Source: Adineta ricciae
Lineage: Eukaryota; Rotifera; Eurotatoria; Adinetida; Adinetidae
Reading direction: 5' to 3'
Length of the DNA: 64,000 nt
NCBI GenBank assembly: GCA_905250025.1
Contig: CAJNOJ010000189.1
Location: 62,001 to 126,000, forward strand
In this document: piece after piece, positions 9,648-21,652 of the stretch
Layout of the letters: every line of letters begins with the position of its first letter
Position numbering within the stretch: position 1 is the first letter of the stretch
Position numbers and translations under genes: made by a program
Notes under the pieces: model-generated
The model's database searches: none
Seen by the model: only the letters and a program-made list of their open reading frames with translations
What the model was told of the DNA's origin: nothing

Positions 9648-11369
9648 TTATGTGTAATTTTTAAAAAATCCAATGATATTTATATGAATAATTTTATGTC
9701 AATATAATCATTTTCTTTATTTGATATGAAATTTAATTCAAATGCTATACTTCTTCTCAGATTTACACTTAGAAAAAATGAGTAGAAATCGTTCTCAATA
9801 TTTTTTAAGTATAGATTTCATATTTGTCTGTAAATATTTTATTCTAAACATTTTTAAAGACCATCCGATCGTGTTTCATATATTTTTCGAGGAAAAATAG
9901 TGAGTGTAAGCTCTATATCCAGGGTTTGTGGACCCCCTCTCTCCCATGGGTCGCAAGCCGCTACGGGGTCGCGGAGTACAAGAGCGACAGTAGCTATACA
10001 GGGTCAGCCTCACAGGTGCTACACGAGATGCAGGTACTGCAATGATTATTATAGCCGTATGACCTATAGAAGTATTAGAAATGTAGAGCGTATTAGGGTT
10101 ATGGAACATAGAAAAATGTTATCAGCGTATTAAAATCTCTATTATTTACCATTCAAATAAAAATATTTGCATTTCAAATGCAGATTCGTTATATTTTGCT
10201 GTGGTGTTTGGATCTTACTCGGTATTATTTAAATTATACGAAAATGGCCCAACGTACACTTTACTTAGAAAATTTCGTCTTGTCTGGAACTCTAAATTAT
10301 TCTCGCCGAATATTTCTATTTTAAACGAAGGACAGTCAGTTGTGTATTTGATTCTTCAATTGAATCAACTGCTTTTACCTTTTACGACTACTAGAAACGC
10401 TACCAGCCTAGGGTGGATGTGGGTGTGGATGAAAACGGTTGTCAGGAAAAAAGGATTGGGAGAGATCCAAGTGATGTCATACATAAGTGTGAGAGAGCGA
10501 ATATATACTTATGACGTCATGAACATATGATATGAGAGAATGGACAAATCCATGTATATATATATACTAGAGGGAGTGCCCGCTCCAAATAAGACATATA
10601 TATGTCGAACATCTCACGTGTTGAAGAGCTATAACAGGTAGAAAATCAGTATAGCTCAAATTTCTACGCTTCCACTCCTTATTTTCTCGCCGTGCATCGC
10701 ATAAAATGGCAGCTTCAGCTATATCTTTTTACGCAAAAGAGTTACCGAAGCTAATTTCTACCTCAGAAATGATGAAAATTTCCTCCTTCTCTGATAGTCA
10801 TTTTCCACTTCAGCTATTCATTCATAGACCTCATTCTCACTCCCCGGTCATTTCATACCTTATATCGTTCGAATTCACCCATCCTCATCATTTATCTTAA
10901 TCTTTTGAGATCCTGTAACGCTATTGGTGAGTTTGGTAGATTATCTGTAGTATTCACCGAACTATCATAGACGTAGAGAACACGTGGATTGTTGTCTTTG
11001 AGCACTCAGACGGCCTTCGGTCACCTTCGCTATTAATTTTCTCAATTTTGGAAATCTTGCATTCCTATTGGTCAGTTTCATAGATTGTCTGTAGCAGACA
11101 CCTGGGTCATTTGTTCTCGGAACAAAGTAGATGTCGACCTTCCTCTGGGTCTCAGGAAGCATTGTGGAAAGTTTCACGCCGATAGCTACTACAGGGACTG
11201 AATGGATATAGCGAAAAAGCTGTCTTCTTCATATATATAGATTAAATCGTTTTTGGTTTAGACAATTAAACTTGAAACGGAACTTATTCATCTAAGTTCA
11301 ATTCCAAATCATGGTTTACATCTATTTATTAAAAATACCAAACATAGTATAAAGATTTGATTAATACCG
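9648..11369. other. Long non-coding stretch with a GC-rich patch and degenerate repeats
   Basis: A GC-rich patch at about 9915-10050 (GGGTCGCGGAGTAC and neighbours) is unlike its surroundings and resembles the end of a decayed DNA transposon, but no TIR pair was found. At 10555-10570 there is a short (TA)n run. Two diverged copies of CTATTGGTNAGTTT...TAGATTNTCTGTAG lie at about 10920 and 11070. Short open frames here show no protein-like composition. No gene is supported. Confidence 0.45.
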
Positions 11370-11514
11370 TATTGAATTTAGGTTGATGCTCGGTTTTTAG
11401 TCTATTCACTTCAAAAGATTGAGCCAATTCGTCATAATTGTTCACCAATTGTATTGTTTGATAGACTTCCATGTCTTCCAAAACATATTTCATCTGATCA
11501 AAAAGTAAACACCC
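11370..11514 (-). other. Possible isolated exon
   Basis: After a plausible acceptor (TTTTTGATCAG) a 48-codon open stretch reads 'MKYVLEDMEVYQTIQL...' and ends at a GTATTA donor-like site. Its codon use looks like that of neighbouring genes. I cannot link it to the SLC13 exons upstream or to a known family, so it may be a leftover exon. Confidence 0.25.
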
Positions 11515-11792
11515 TCATATTCAATTGATAAATACTAAGAATTCATCTTTATTTAAAGGATTAGCATAAAATGTGTTTATGAATCATTAATGAGTAAGAA
11601 AAGAATTTAGTTCAATTTTATTATACTTAGAGCAGGTTATTCCGTCATCAAATCCGGCAGTAAATCCCCTATTTGATCCGATATGAATATTGATCAAAAG
11701 ATAAAAACTCATTTAAAAAAAACTATTTTTGCTGTCATTTACATTAAATTCATTCCTTCCTTCCAATATGATTTAGTATTGATCATCGTTTG

Positions 11793-12499
11793 TTATCCAC
11801 TTGTAACGTTTGTCATCAATGTACTGTTTGAAATTAGTGCTATGCTACTGATGTGGAAAACAGGTGAGAGTAAAGCTAGTGAAACGAGAAATATCACGAC
11901 GATTCCAATGATTTTCATACCAAGTCCTGCCACAAGTAGATCTCTACTTCTCATATTACTATTCATAAATATCATTGCATTCGGTGGAGTAGCTATAATG
12001 ACATAAAATCAGATAAATCTTGATGGAAGACGACACAGCTTACCAATGGGTAACATGAATGACAGTGAAACAGCCATACATGATGGTAATATGAGACGGC
12101 CTGGATGAATATTTGCTGTTTTCGCCTAAAAAATCGCCCAACGAGATATTGATGTCGATTTTAAATCAAATTTTTTCTTCTTACTATACTATCCAAAATA
12201 GGAAACAAAATACTGGCACAAGCAAGATTACTTGTAAATTCAGTAAATACAGCACTAATGACAATAACAATGAGGATTATGGCAGCTTGAGGTGCTCCAA
12301 CAATAAAGTGAAGAAAAGTGGCAATAGTACTTGACAGATCTGATGCCTACAATGATACATGTAAATAAAATGAATTCCATAATTTCATCACCGTACCGTG
12401 AATCCATCAGCAATTGCTAAACCTGCACCTTGCAGCATAAATACACTCCAAGGAAATGCTTTAGCTAGTTCATTCCATTTAAGAATAGGATGATATTCC
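11793..12499 (-). CDS. SLC13-type sodium/dicarboxylate (anion) transporter, C-terminal part
   Basis: Four exons in order are 12397-12499 (cut by the N at 12500), 12185-12346, 12044-12125 and 11793-11992. The pieces read 'WNELAKAFPWSVFMLQGAGL', then 'IILIVIVISAVFTEFTSNLA', then 'HPGRLILPSCMAVSLSFMLP', then 'ATPPNAMIFMNSNMRSRDLL' and 'AGLGMKIIGIVVIFLVSLAL'. These are the C-terminal SLC13/DASS signatures: the FTEFTSN anion-binding loop and the PPNA motif. The family imports citrate, succinate or sulfate with sodium at the plasma membrane. Introns are about 50-60 bp and splice in frame. The N-terminal half is missing because the contig ends at 12500. The terminal residues after 'LSPVFHISS' are less certain. 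Confidence 0.8.
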
Positions 12500-12500
12500 N
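12500..12500. other. Assembly junction (single N)
   Basis: SLC13 exon sequence stops at this base and B-box/NHL exon sequence begins mid-exon after it. The two sides do not belong to one gene and no overlap repeat is visible, so this looks like a contig join of unknown true distance. Confidence 0.85.
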
Positions 12501-13631
12501 TCTTCAACAATGGAATCAACAACTGACTCAAATCAATGAAGAATTGATGAAACCAACAAACATCAAAGTGAAACAAAGTTCAACACCGCTGATAACAATG
12601 ATCAATGTTGAAATAGTTGATAAGGGTGAGGGTAAAATACTTCTTTTTCATCGTTCGATGATTCTCTTACAGATCTGAGTTCACATAAAAATATTGACTT
12701 ACTTTTTGTAGAGATGACAAATATCAGCGCAAAGACGAAGTGGATTCAGAATGGAGTGACAGTGGCTGGAGGTCATGGACAAGGCAATGGACGTAGCCAA
12801 TTAAATAACCCATTTAACATGTGCATTGATGGGAATCAGACCATCTATGTTACTGATACTGATAATCATCGTGTAGTGGAATGGAAGAAAGGTGCGACGA
12901 CTGGTCGGATAGTTGCTGGTGGAAATGGACAAGGAAATCAAAATGATCAGTTACATGGTCCAGGCTGTGTTCTCGTGGATGAGAAGACAGATTCGTTGAT
13001 TATAAGTGATTGCAAGAATAGAAGAATAATGCGATGGTCTCGTCAGAATCGCACAAGTGGACAAGTGATCATTTCCCATGTCACATCTTATGGAATAGCA
13101 ATGGATAGTGAAGGGAATCTCTATGTTTCCGACTGGGATAAGAGCGAAGTTCGACGATGGAAGATTGGTGATGAAAGTGCAGGAGAAGTCGTCGCAGGTG
13201 GAAATCGCAAAGGAAATCGACTTGATCAACTGAATAAACCTTGTGGTGTGTTTGTGGACAAGAAACAGTCTGTATATGTGGTAGACAATGGTAATCACCG
13301 AGTGATGAAGTGGGTGAGAAATGCGAGAGAAGGTATTGTTGTTGCAGGTGGTCAAGGTCTAGGAAGCAGTTTGTTACAACTGAGTCATCCTTACGGAGTT
13401 GTAGTTGATCAGTTAGGAAGTGTTTATGTTGCAGATCAATATAATCATCGAATCATGCGATGGTGTGTGGATTCACGAGAAGGAAATGTGATAGTTGGTG
13501 GAAATAGACAAGGAAAGGGAATAGATCAACTGTGTCATCCATTGAGTTTGTCATTTGATAAAGAAAATAGCCTATATGTGACTGATCTTTCTAATAATCG
13601 AATCCAGAAGTTTAATGTTGACGTGAAATGA
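12501..13631 (+). CDS. NHL-repeat beta-propeller protein, copy 1 (5' end missing)
   Basis: The visible exons are 12501-12625 (coiled-coil end, cut by the N) and 12712-13631, joined through a GTGAGG...TTTGTAG intron in frame. The last exon encodes about 305 residues with six NHL-type units of the pattern V-[AV]-G-G-x-G-x-G-x-x-x-x-Q-L, a short loop, [VI]-D-x-x-x-x-[IV]-Y-V-x-D-x-x-N-x-R-[VI]-x-x-W, e.g. 'VTVAGGHGQGNGRSQL' and 'IYVTDTDNHRVVEW'. Six units should close a propeller. The upstream piece 'LQQWNQQLTQINEEL' matches the end of the B-box/coiled-coil region of rotifer TRIM-like proteins, so the whole protein was probably B-box, coiled coil, NHL. Such proteins often bind RNA or ubiquitin substrates. 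A poly(A) signal AATAAA lies near 13710. Confidence 0.85.
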
Positions 13632-14903
13632 ATCGATGTCGATGAAAAAATGGGACTATAAGAATCATCTGTATCATGTTGTTTATGCTTTCTTTTTCAT
13701 AATTGACAAATAAAATCGATGAGGGTAAATTTGATGATAAGTTTTATGCAGCGATGAATGTGTCTCCTTTCACTCAAGATTAGAGGAATAATTCTGACGC
13801 TTGTTATTTGATTAAATCGCTGCTTTCGTCACTAAGACATCGAATAGTTGCTCGTTTTTTTTCTCTACACTACAATCCATATATTTTGTTGTAATTGAGA
13901 GTAGTGAACATGATTGGTTGATATTTCATATTAACGAATAGAAAAACATAATGTTATCGAATGAAAATCTGATGTAGTAATCTGTATTTCGTTGATTATG
14001 ACACTATGCATGATCTGATTTAGATGGACACATAAATTCTCAAATGAAATATTAAAACTGATGAACAAGCCAATAATATCCGAGTATTTTTGTTATTTTG
14101 ACTTTGAACAGGGTGAAGATTCATAAAAAGAAACAGTGACACATTGATCTCGATTGCTTCCAACTCCACTGAATCATAAAAGCAGATAATTTTAAGAGTA
14201 AAAAATAGACTCATTTTATTTATACACTTTTATATTTGTGGCGACATGATTTCGACAATGAGAGATAAGGAAAATAAGTTTAGACACATAGTATTATGAT
14301 ATCATGACGCAAACTTAGACTCGTAATTTCGAAATATAACATCGAATCTTCAACTCGTGTTTTTCTGAAAAATGATTTTGATTAGATTCCTCGACAAAAA
14401 AAAACGTTCTACGGACATGATAAACGAGTCGATAAATCAAATATTTGTTCACAAATTCTAATCTTCTTCAAGAGAGATTTGATATCATTGATGAAGAATT
14501 CGAAGATAATAAGTTAATAATAAACTTATTCCCTCGACTGAAAGGAGGGTCATATGAAAAAAAAGTTTGTTTGTCTGTTTGTCTGTTTGTCTGTTTGTTT
14601 GTGTCAAGGTCAAAGGTCAAAGTTCAAAAAAACATTTTTTTGAAAATGCTCAAAACTTCATAATACATGATTTTGGAGGAATGCTGAGACTGGAGGAGGG
14701 GTGACGGGGCAGGGATGTGACAGAAATGAAGAAAACATTTCATCCGCGCCTGAGAGGAGGGCTACATAAAAGAGTTGATTATGAAAAAGTAAAAACACAC
14801 TCGGTTGACTGCCACATACCAAAGGCCAGTAATCCAAAAATAGATTCATTCACAAGGTACATACTGGAGAGCAATCTTAAATGCTGAGCTTCGATATATT
14901 GAG
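13632..14903. other. 3' flank of NHL copy 1, ending in a contig-specific segment
   Basis: From 13632 to about 14532 the sequence repeats the flank of copy 2 (16097-16997). After that the two part company: this side continues with a TTTG/TCTG run and about 300 bp of GC-richer DNA that runs into the N at 14904. No gene was recognised. Confidence 0.6.
14564..14602 (+). repeat. TTTG/TCTG microsatellite
   Basis: About nine alternating GTTT and GTCT tetramers stand just after the point where the two NHL flanks diverge. They are followed by GTCAAGGTCAAAGGTCAAAG, a short nested repeat. Confidence 0.7.
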
Positions 14904-14904
14904 N

Positions 14905-16096
14905 TAAATGACTTAACAAAACAACTGAGAGAAGGTCGAGAAGATGATGACTTTGTGGAAATAGATCTTCAACAATGGAATCAACAACTGACTCAAATCA
15001 ATGAAGAATTGCTGAAACCAACAAACATCAAAGTGAAACAAAGTTCAACACCGCTGATAACAATGATCAATGTTGAAATAGTTGATAAGGGTGAGGCTAA
15101 AATACTTCTTTTTCATCGTTAGATGATTCTCTTACAGATCTGAGTTCACATAAAATGATTATTTCGCTTTTTGTAGAGACGACAAATATCAGTGCAAATA
15201 CGAAATGGATGCAGAATGGAGTGACAGTGGCTGGAGGTCATGGACAAGGCGACGGACTTAATCAATTAAATAGTCCATACGGCATGTGCATTGATGGGAA
15301 TCAGACCATCTATGTTGCTGATTATGGTAATCATCGTGTAGTGGAATGGAAGAAAGGTGCGACGACTGGTCGGATAGTTGCTGGTGGAAATGGAGAAGGA
15401 AATCGAAATGATCAGTTATATCGTCCAACATCTGTTGTCGCGGATGAAAAGACAGATTCGTTGATTATAAGTGATTTCAATAATAGAAGAATAATGCAAT
15501 GGTCTCGTCAGAATGGCACAAGTGGACAAGCGATCATTTCCAATGTCACATCTTATGGAATAGCAATGGATAGTGAAGGGTATCTCTATGTTTCCGACTT
15601 GGATAAGAGGGAAGTTCGACGATGGAAGATTGGTGATAAAAGTGCAGGAGAAGTCGTCGCTGGTGGAAATGGCAAAGGATATCGACTTGATCAACTGAGT
15701 TCCCCTTGTGGTGTGTTTGTAGACAAGAATCAGTCTGTATATGTGGTAGACAATGGTAATCACCGAGTGATGAAGTGGGCGAAAGATGCGAGAGAAGGCA
15801 TTGTTGTTGCAGGTGGACAAGGTCTAGGAAGTAGTTTGTCACAACTGTATCATCCTAGGGAAGTTGTAGTCGATCAGTTAGGAAGTGTTTATGTTGCAGA
15901 TCAAGGTAATCATCGAATCATGCGATGGTGTGTGGGTTCACGAGAAGGAAATGTAATAGTTGGTGGAAATGGATTCGGACAGGGAACAAATCAGCTGCAT
16001 TGTTCTATGAGTATGTCATTTGATGAAGGAAATAACTTATATGTGAGTGATTATCGTAATCACCGAATTCAGAGATTTAATGTTGACGTGAAATGA
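14905..16096 (+). CDS. NHL-repeat beta-propeller protein, copy 2 (5' end missing)
   Basis: The exons are 14905-15090 (after the N) and 15177-16096, again joined in frame across a GTGAGG...TTGTAG intron. The first carries more of the coiled coil than copy 1: 'LNDLTKQLREGREDDDFVEI' then 'LQQWNQQLTQINEELL'. The second encodes six NHL units with 'VTVAGGHGQGDGLNQL' first and 'LYVSDYRNHRIQRFNVDVK' at the end. Changes relative to copy 1 fall mainly in loops, and the propeller core is kept, so both copies look functional. The B-box expected at the N-terminus lies outside the assembled sequence. An intact B-box/coiled-coil relative without NHL units is at 39384-40308. A poly(A) signal AATAAA is near 16175. 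Confidence 0.85.
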
Positions 16097-16997
16097 ATCG
16101 ATATTGATGAAAAAAATAGGACTATAAGAATCATCTGTATCATGTTGTTTATGCTTTCTTTTTCATAATTGACAAATAAAATCGATGAGGGTAAATTTGA
16201 TGATCACTTTTATGTAGTGATGAATGTGTCTCCTTTCACTCAAGATTAGAGGAATAATTTTGACGCTCGTTATTTGAATAAATCGCTATTTTCATTACTA
16301 CGACATAGAATAGTTGCTCGTTTTTTCTCTACACTAAAATCCATATATTTTGTTGTAATTGAGAATAGTGAACATGACTGGTTGATATTTCATATTAACG
16401 AATAGAAAAACATAATGTTATCGAATGAAAATCTGATGTAGTAATCTGTATTTCGTTGATTATGACACTATGAATGATCTGATTTAGGTGGACACATAAA
16501 TTCTCAAATGAAATATTAAAACTGATGAACAAGCCAATAATATCCGACTATTTTTGTTATTTTGACTTTGAACAGGGTGAAGATTCATAAAAAGAAACAT
16601 TGACACATGGATCTCGATTGTTTCCAACTCCACTGAACCATAAAAGCAGATAATCTTAAGAATCAAAAATAGACTCATTTTACTTATAGACATTTATATT
16701 TGTGACGACATGATTTCGACAACGATAGATAAGGAAAATAAGTTTAGACATATAATATTAAGATATCCTCATGTAACTTAAACTCGTAATTTCGAAATAT
16801 AACATCGAATCTTCGACTCGTGTTTTTCTGAAAAATGATTTTGATTGGATTTCTCGACAAAAAAAAACGTTCTACGGACATGATAAACGAGTCGATAAAT
16901 CAAATATTTGTTCACAAATTCTAATCTTCTCCAAGAGAGATTTGATATCATTGATGAAGAATTCGAAGATAATAAGTTAATAATAAACTTATTTGAA

Positions 16998-18614
16998 TAT
17001 CATCAACATAAATATGATTTCAATATTATATAAAAATATTTTTAATTCATCTGTTATGATTTTTGAATAAAAATGTTTTGTTTGGTTATAAACGATTCAA
17101 ATATTGACAAGAAACATTAAATTAACTGATATTTTACTCTTAACAGTTGACAAAAAACAATTCCTTGATTTCGAATACTTTTATTCAAAATAATCGAAAG
17201 CTTTATCGAAATTATTTTGTGAATAATAAAAGTTTCTTACGCTGAGAAAACATACTGATTTGTTAGGGTGGTCATTTTGAAAATATTCTTTCATATTTGT
17301 TTGAGAATTTATTTTAAAAAAAAAGTAAATAATTCATCGATCTTTCTCATTTTCGAGCTCGATAAGTGATTTGACACAAAAGAATATCGTCGACATTGAA
17401 TATTCGCCTTCGATTTAAGAAAATTCAAAGAAAATGTTGGATTTTTGTCATTTGAAAGATTTTCAAAATAGAAATATTTTCTTGATCTTTACAATTTCTC
17501 ATTAAATAATCATCATTGAAAAACTTTCAATACTTAGAAATATTCAATCATATGAACAAATGAATCTATTTCAGTCAACTTTACTTTATTCTTTCTCTTC
17601 AATTTCATTCAGAAAATTCTTTCAAAATTTGTCCTTTGATATTCGTAACTTTGAAGTGTATTCATTAAAATAATCTTTCGAATTATTGTTCGTTAATGTG
17701 GATCAATTCAAATGTCGCGCTTCCAAATCTTTTAACATCAACAAAAAGTGTTGTTTTCTATAATTCTCCTACGTTACATTTTAGTTCAAAACGAAGACAT
17801 TATTTACCCTTTTTTTGATTCATTGATAAACATTTGTAGAAAATCTTTCGAATGACTTTTCAATAAAACTTCTTTAAGGAAGATCAGTTTCTCCTAATTT
17901 TGATGATTTAATCATAATAGAATTTGAATCATTTTCTTCTCATTTATGAATTATATTTGTTGTAAAGATATTCATCAAAATAATGAATTTCGAATTATTG
18001 ATTTGTGCTCTTCAGATCCTTTGAAATATTTTCGAATGAGAAAAAGACTCGAAATATCGATCAAACATAATTTTTTAATATTACTACAAATTACTCGGAT
18101 TTAAAATTAAATGAATTTGCTGCAAATTCATAGTCCCCATCGTATGTTGAAATGATCCTTTCATTCCTCCCTAATACTAGATTTTTTTTTGGTTTCAAAT
18201 CTATAATTTGGGACGTTAGTGTCACATTTATCACACTTTTATCTGTCGTCGGACACAAGTTGATCTCTATCATGAGATACATTAACACGGAAAAGTATTA
18301 ACGATCTTTGGAAAAGAGAGAGAATAAAGCTAGATTACAAAAGCTGACTTTCATTCCCATGATACGCGTATGTTTTATGTGTAAAAATGTGATTTCAGGA
18401 GGAAAGGAACGAATAAAAACGTGTTTCTAACAGTATATTAATCTTTTCCATCGAAATCCTCACAATATCGTTGAATGCGCTTGGTTATTTTGTTTGTCAC
18501 TCGATATCTTTATAAAAATATGATAGAACAGAACAAAAACGGTGATTTTTTTTCTTCTCCATTCGATTATTGCATAGGCAGATGTGTGCATGCGTCAGTA
18601 TTGACTATCAGAGA
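16998..18614. other. AT-rich intergenic, no gene
   Basis: This stretch is very AT-rich, with many short TTCGAAT/ATTCGAA and TTTCAAAAT words, but no ordered repeat unit. No ORF with protein-like composition and no RNA gene was recognised. The 3' part should hold the promoter of the F-box gene at 18615. Confidence 0.5.
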
Positions 18615-19658
18615 ATGCATTCAACAGCACGTCTCGAACAATTGCCTGTTGAATTACTCTTAATTATATTTTCGTATTTGGAAGGCTATGATTTGATCAA
18701 AGCCTTCGCAAATCTCAACTCATTCTTTGATCGTCTTCTTCATTCATCGCAAGTTCAAATACATTTGCGTGTGAATGAAGATATGAGTGAATTTTCACAT
18801 ATATTTATTAAAAATATTCGATCGTTGAGTGATGATTCATATCATAAACACGTTTCTCGATTTATTGATTTACATATCTCTCAGCTCAAACAACTTCAAT
18901 CTCTCACAATTAACGTGGATGATTATGATGACACTCCTATTGTTTCAATTCTTCCAAAACTTGTTCATCTCGAATATTTAAATATTCAATGCGAACGTTC
19001 ACGTCAAGGTTCAAGTATACTTTCGGTTATCGTTTCGTTGCCCACACTTCGCGTCTGTATTATCAAAGCACGTCGTTGTAGTATTAAAGATATATTGGCG
19101 ATTGATCCTGTACCATTAAATAACTCTATTGTTCATCTCAATGTTCACACCAGACTTCAAACAAGTTGCCTTCATTCTATTCTTCACCGATTATCCTGTT
19201 TGCGTTCTCTACAAGTAACATATTTGACTCGCAACACTTCTTCATTACTGCCGCAGAGCATCTTTGAAAACTTAAGAATGATAACGTTCACAGACATGAG
19301 CATAAAAGTCTCTGACTTTGATGAAATTCTGCAAAAACTACCAAATCTCGAGCTAATTTCAGCTGGGCCAATTCTGGTAGGGGAACATAAATTTGAAGAG
19401 ATGCTGCTCGATCAACGATGGATGAAATCCTTCGATCATATCAAACGAATTGATATTGAAATTGAATGGTCTTTCTTCATGGAAGGAAAAAAAGAAGATA
19501 TGCGTACACGTCTTCCTCAATCCCATCCAGGACTAAGGGGACCTTGGCATCAATACATCGATGGATGTGATAACGAACACGCCTTTTCTTTCTTTATAGA
19601 TTTTAACAGAAATATGAAGAAGAGAAACAAATGGGGATTAGAACGAGACATTTTCTAA
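18615..19658 (+). CDS. F-box protein with leucine-rich C-terminal region
   Basis: The chosen ATG at 18615 gives 347 aa starting 'MHSTARLEQLPVELLLIIFS'. Upstream in-frame ATGs exist (18570) but add a Cys-rich stretch unlike the family. Residues 8-45 are an F-box: 'LEQLPVELLLIIFSYLEGYD' then 'KAFANLNSFFDRLL'. The rest shows irregular leucine-rich units such as 'LQSLTINVDD', 'LVHLEYLNIQC', 'LPTLRVCIIKARR', 'LSCLRSLQVTYL'. F-box proteins tie substrates to SCF ubiquitin ligases through Skp1. The single exon is unbroken. It is the only fully intact member of the several F-box genes and relics in this window, and the substrate is unknown. Confidence 0.85.
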   Translation: MHSTARLEQLPVELLLIIFSYLEGYDLIKAFANLNSFFDRLLHSSQVQIHLRVNEDMSEFSHIFIKNIRSLSDDSYHKHVSRFIDLHISQLKQLQSLTINVDDYDDTPIVSILPKLVHLEYLNIQCERSRQGSSILSVIVSLPTLRVCIIKARRCSIKDILAIDPVPLNNSIVHLNVHTRLQTSCLHSILHRLSCLRSLQVTYLTRNTSSLLPQSIFENLRMITFTDMSIKVSDFDEILQKLPNLELISAGPILVGEHKFEEMLLDQRWMKSFDHIKRIDIEIEWSFFMEGKKEDMRTRLPQSHPGLRGPWHQYIDGCDNEHAFSFFIDFNRNMKKRNKWGLERDIF

Positions 19659-20719
19659 AAGATCGAAGAATGCACTCATGAATGCAATTTATACATACGA
19701 TCCAGATGCGTCATGACTGAGCTTTTCATTTATTTTTAAGAAAATATTCTCTATAGAATGCATATTAACGCTTCTTTTCGATATGAATTGATAATCGATA
19801 GAAATCTTACATCTTCGAAGCAAATAAAATGAGAACATATACAGCTATCATCAATATTTCATTGAAAAACGATCTTATGGTTTTGTTATCTTCTCATATA
19901 GGAAAACCGCAAATAAATTCTTCTCGACAAATCATATTCTTGTACAAAGAATTCTAAAATAAAATGGATGTATTCTGTAGAATTCAGTCCAGTGACTCTC
20001 TGACAATGAGATATTAAACAACAAAATTATGTGTTTAATACATTTCGTCTTAGCGATACTTTACATGTTAATTAAGAATCTTAAATAAAACTGTTCTTAT
20101 GGATTTTTGTTTTACCAGATTTTTTTGAGCATCTGGATGTTTCCGTTTAAATTACGTATATCTATATCTCCACCCTCAAAATGTGTACAAATCATGTCCC
20201 TGGATATATTTTATATTTAGAACATAAGTAACTACTTTTTTCGAATGACTAATTTGTTATTATTACAACAAAAACAATTTTTTCACTCTTGTCAACACAA
20301 TGTCTCAAAAGGAATTTGAATTTTATCGAATGAAATATTATTCATATTTTTTATTCATTTGATCAATTAAATGATCGTTTCAATTCTCTTATACGAAATA
20401 TTCCATTTAGTCTGAATTTTGAAAATATCGATAATAAATTTCGATGTGAACCATTTTGCATGAAATTGTCAAACAATGAAAAATCAACTTTATGCATTGC
20501 TTTTTTTCGAATAACAATACGTGTTATCCTGTTCATTTATTTATTTCAAACTTTTCACTTTTAGAATTTCCATGTCTTCGTTCATTAACTTTACACAAAG
20601 TGACAGAAAATAATGGAAAAGCAGAGAGGGAAAACGCAACACCAATTATTGCATAAATTTGTTAAAAGGATCTTTTCTCCGATTTTGAAAAGTTTAATGA
20701 GCAAAAAAAACCAAGCATT
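19659..20719. other. Intergenic, no gene
   Basis: This is AT-rich sequence between the intact F-box gene and an F-box relic. It has one CACCCTCAAA motif near 20168. No ORF with coding character was seen. Confidence 0.45.
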
Positions 20720-21366
20720 TTCTCGATGCAGAAGAAGTGTCACATCTTTGTGCTCATACTTCAGTCGGTACATCCGTATTAGTGCCTGAATTATCTACTT
20801 TTCGAACGATTGATTGTCCTACATTAACAAATGATTTTCTATTTATATTACCAATGCCACAATTACAAACATTAATCATACCTTTACAGTCACTTTCAGA
20901 TAAGATATTAAATATTCAGTTGTCATTAATTTTTACATATTATCAGAAGGTGATCAGTATCATTTTTCGAAGATTGAATTCTTATTATCGTGATGGTCGA
21001 TAGTTCTCATGTGTTTTCTTAATGGGACGATGAATTCTTTACACTTAAAAGGTATTCAAACAAAATTCACCTTATCAAATGTCAAACATTTGAATGTTTC
21101 AGATGGTTTTCGATTTGAAACACGGGATATATTTAAAGAAATATTAAAATCTGCTACACAATCATCGTTATTAAGGATCGATTGACTTGATTTAATAAGT
21201 TGGTTCGGCGATGATAAAATATGCCAATAATTCAATAAACGTATTCCACAATCGGATATTTTATATAACTCACGTATTCATTCACATCAATTACAACGGA
21301 TGTGTCAAATATTCGAACACATCGAACGATTTAATCGAAGCAAGGCTAAAGATTAATGATCAATGA
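20720..21366 (+). pseudogene. Relic of an F-box/LRR gene
   Basis: Open pieces read 'VPELSTFRTIDCPTLTNDFL', 'MPQLQTLIIPLQSLSDKI', then in other frames 'GIQTKFTLSNVKHLNVSDGF' and 'HSHQLQRMCQIFEHIERFNR'. Composition and leucine spacing match the LRR half of the local F-box family. At least three stops or frame changes interrupt the whole, and no F-box part is present. It is a decayed, 5'-truncated copy. Confidence 0.6.
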
Positions 21367-21652
21367 AAAAAAAGAGTAAACCGGCATATGAGATTCTTTC
21401 AGATATGATAATGTTTTCGTAAAAATTTCATGTGCCCAAAAATATTCAAATTTAATCAATGAAATAAGTCGGTTGGTAATTGATTAAACGAACTAATTCG
21501 AATCGCTGGAATATGAAGGAAGAAAGTTTCTTTTTGACTTTATCAGCGTGTGCAAAGATAAAACATCTTTTCTTTGTTTTTATAGCGATTCAGATTTTGA
21601 ATGTTTTTCACATTAAAATCTTCAGACTGAAGATAAAACTCGAAGTAGCGTC

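Larger units (their letters stand above)
12501..16997. repeat. 2.0-kb direct duplication carrying the NHL genes
   Basis: Copy 1 spans about 12501-14532 and copy 2 about 14966-16997, offset by about 2465 bp. Similarity covers the coiled-coil exon end, the intron, the NHL exon and about 900 bp of 3' flank. Differences are scattered single bases with few indels, by eye roughly 5-10%. Both copies begin near an N, so this may be a true tandem duplication or homologous haplotypes placed in series. Confidence 0.75.

Noticed and set aside
9876-10133. Overlapping open frames on both strands in the GC-rich patch
   Set aside because: Mirrored frames with Arg/Ser/Pro bias and no motif; more like decayed repeat DNA than a gene.
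10201-10530. 109-codon open frame
   Set aside because: No recognisable motif, no splice or poly(A) context, and mixed composition; chance frame.
16998-18614. TTCGAAT-rich region as a satellite
   Set aside because: The words recur irregularly without a fixed period, consistent with AT-rich composition only.
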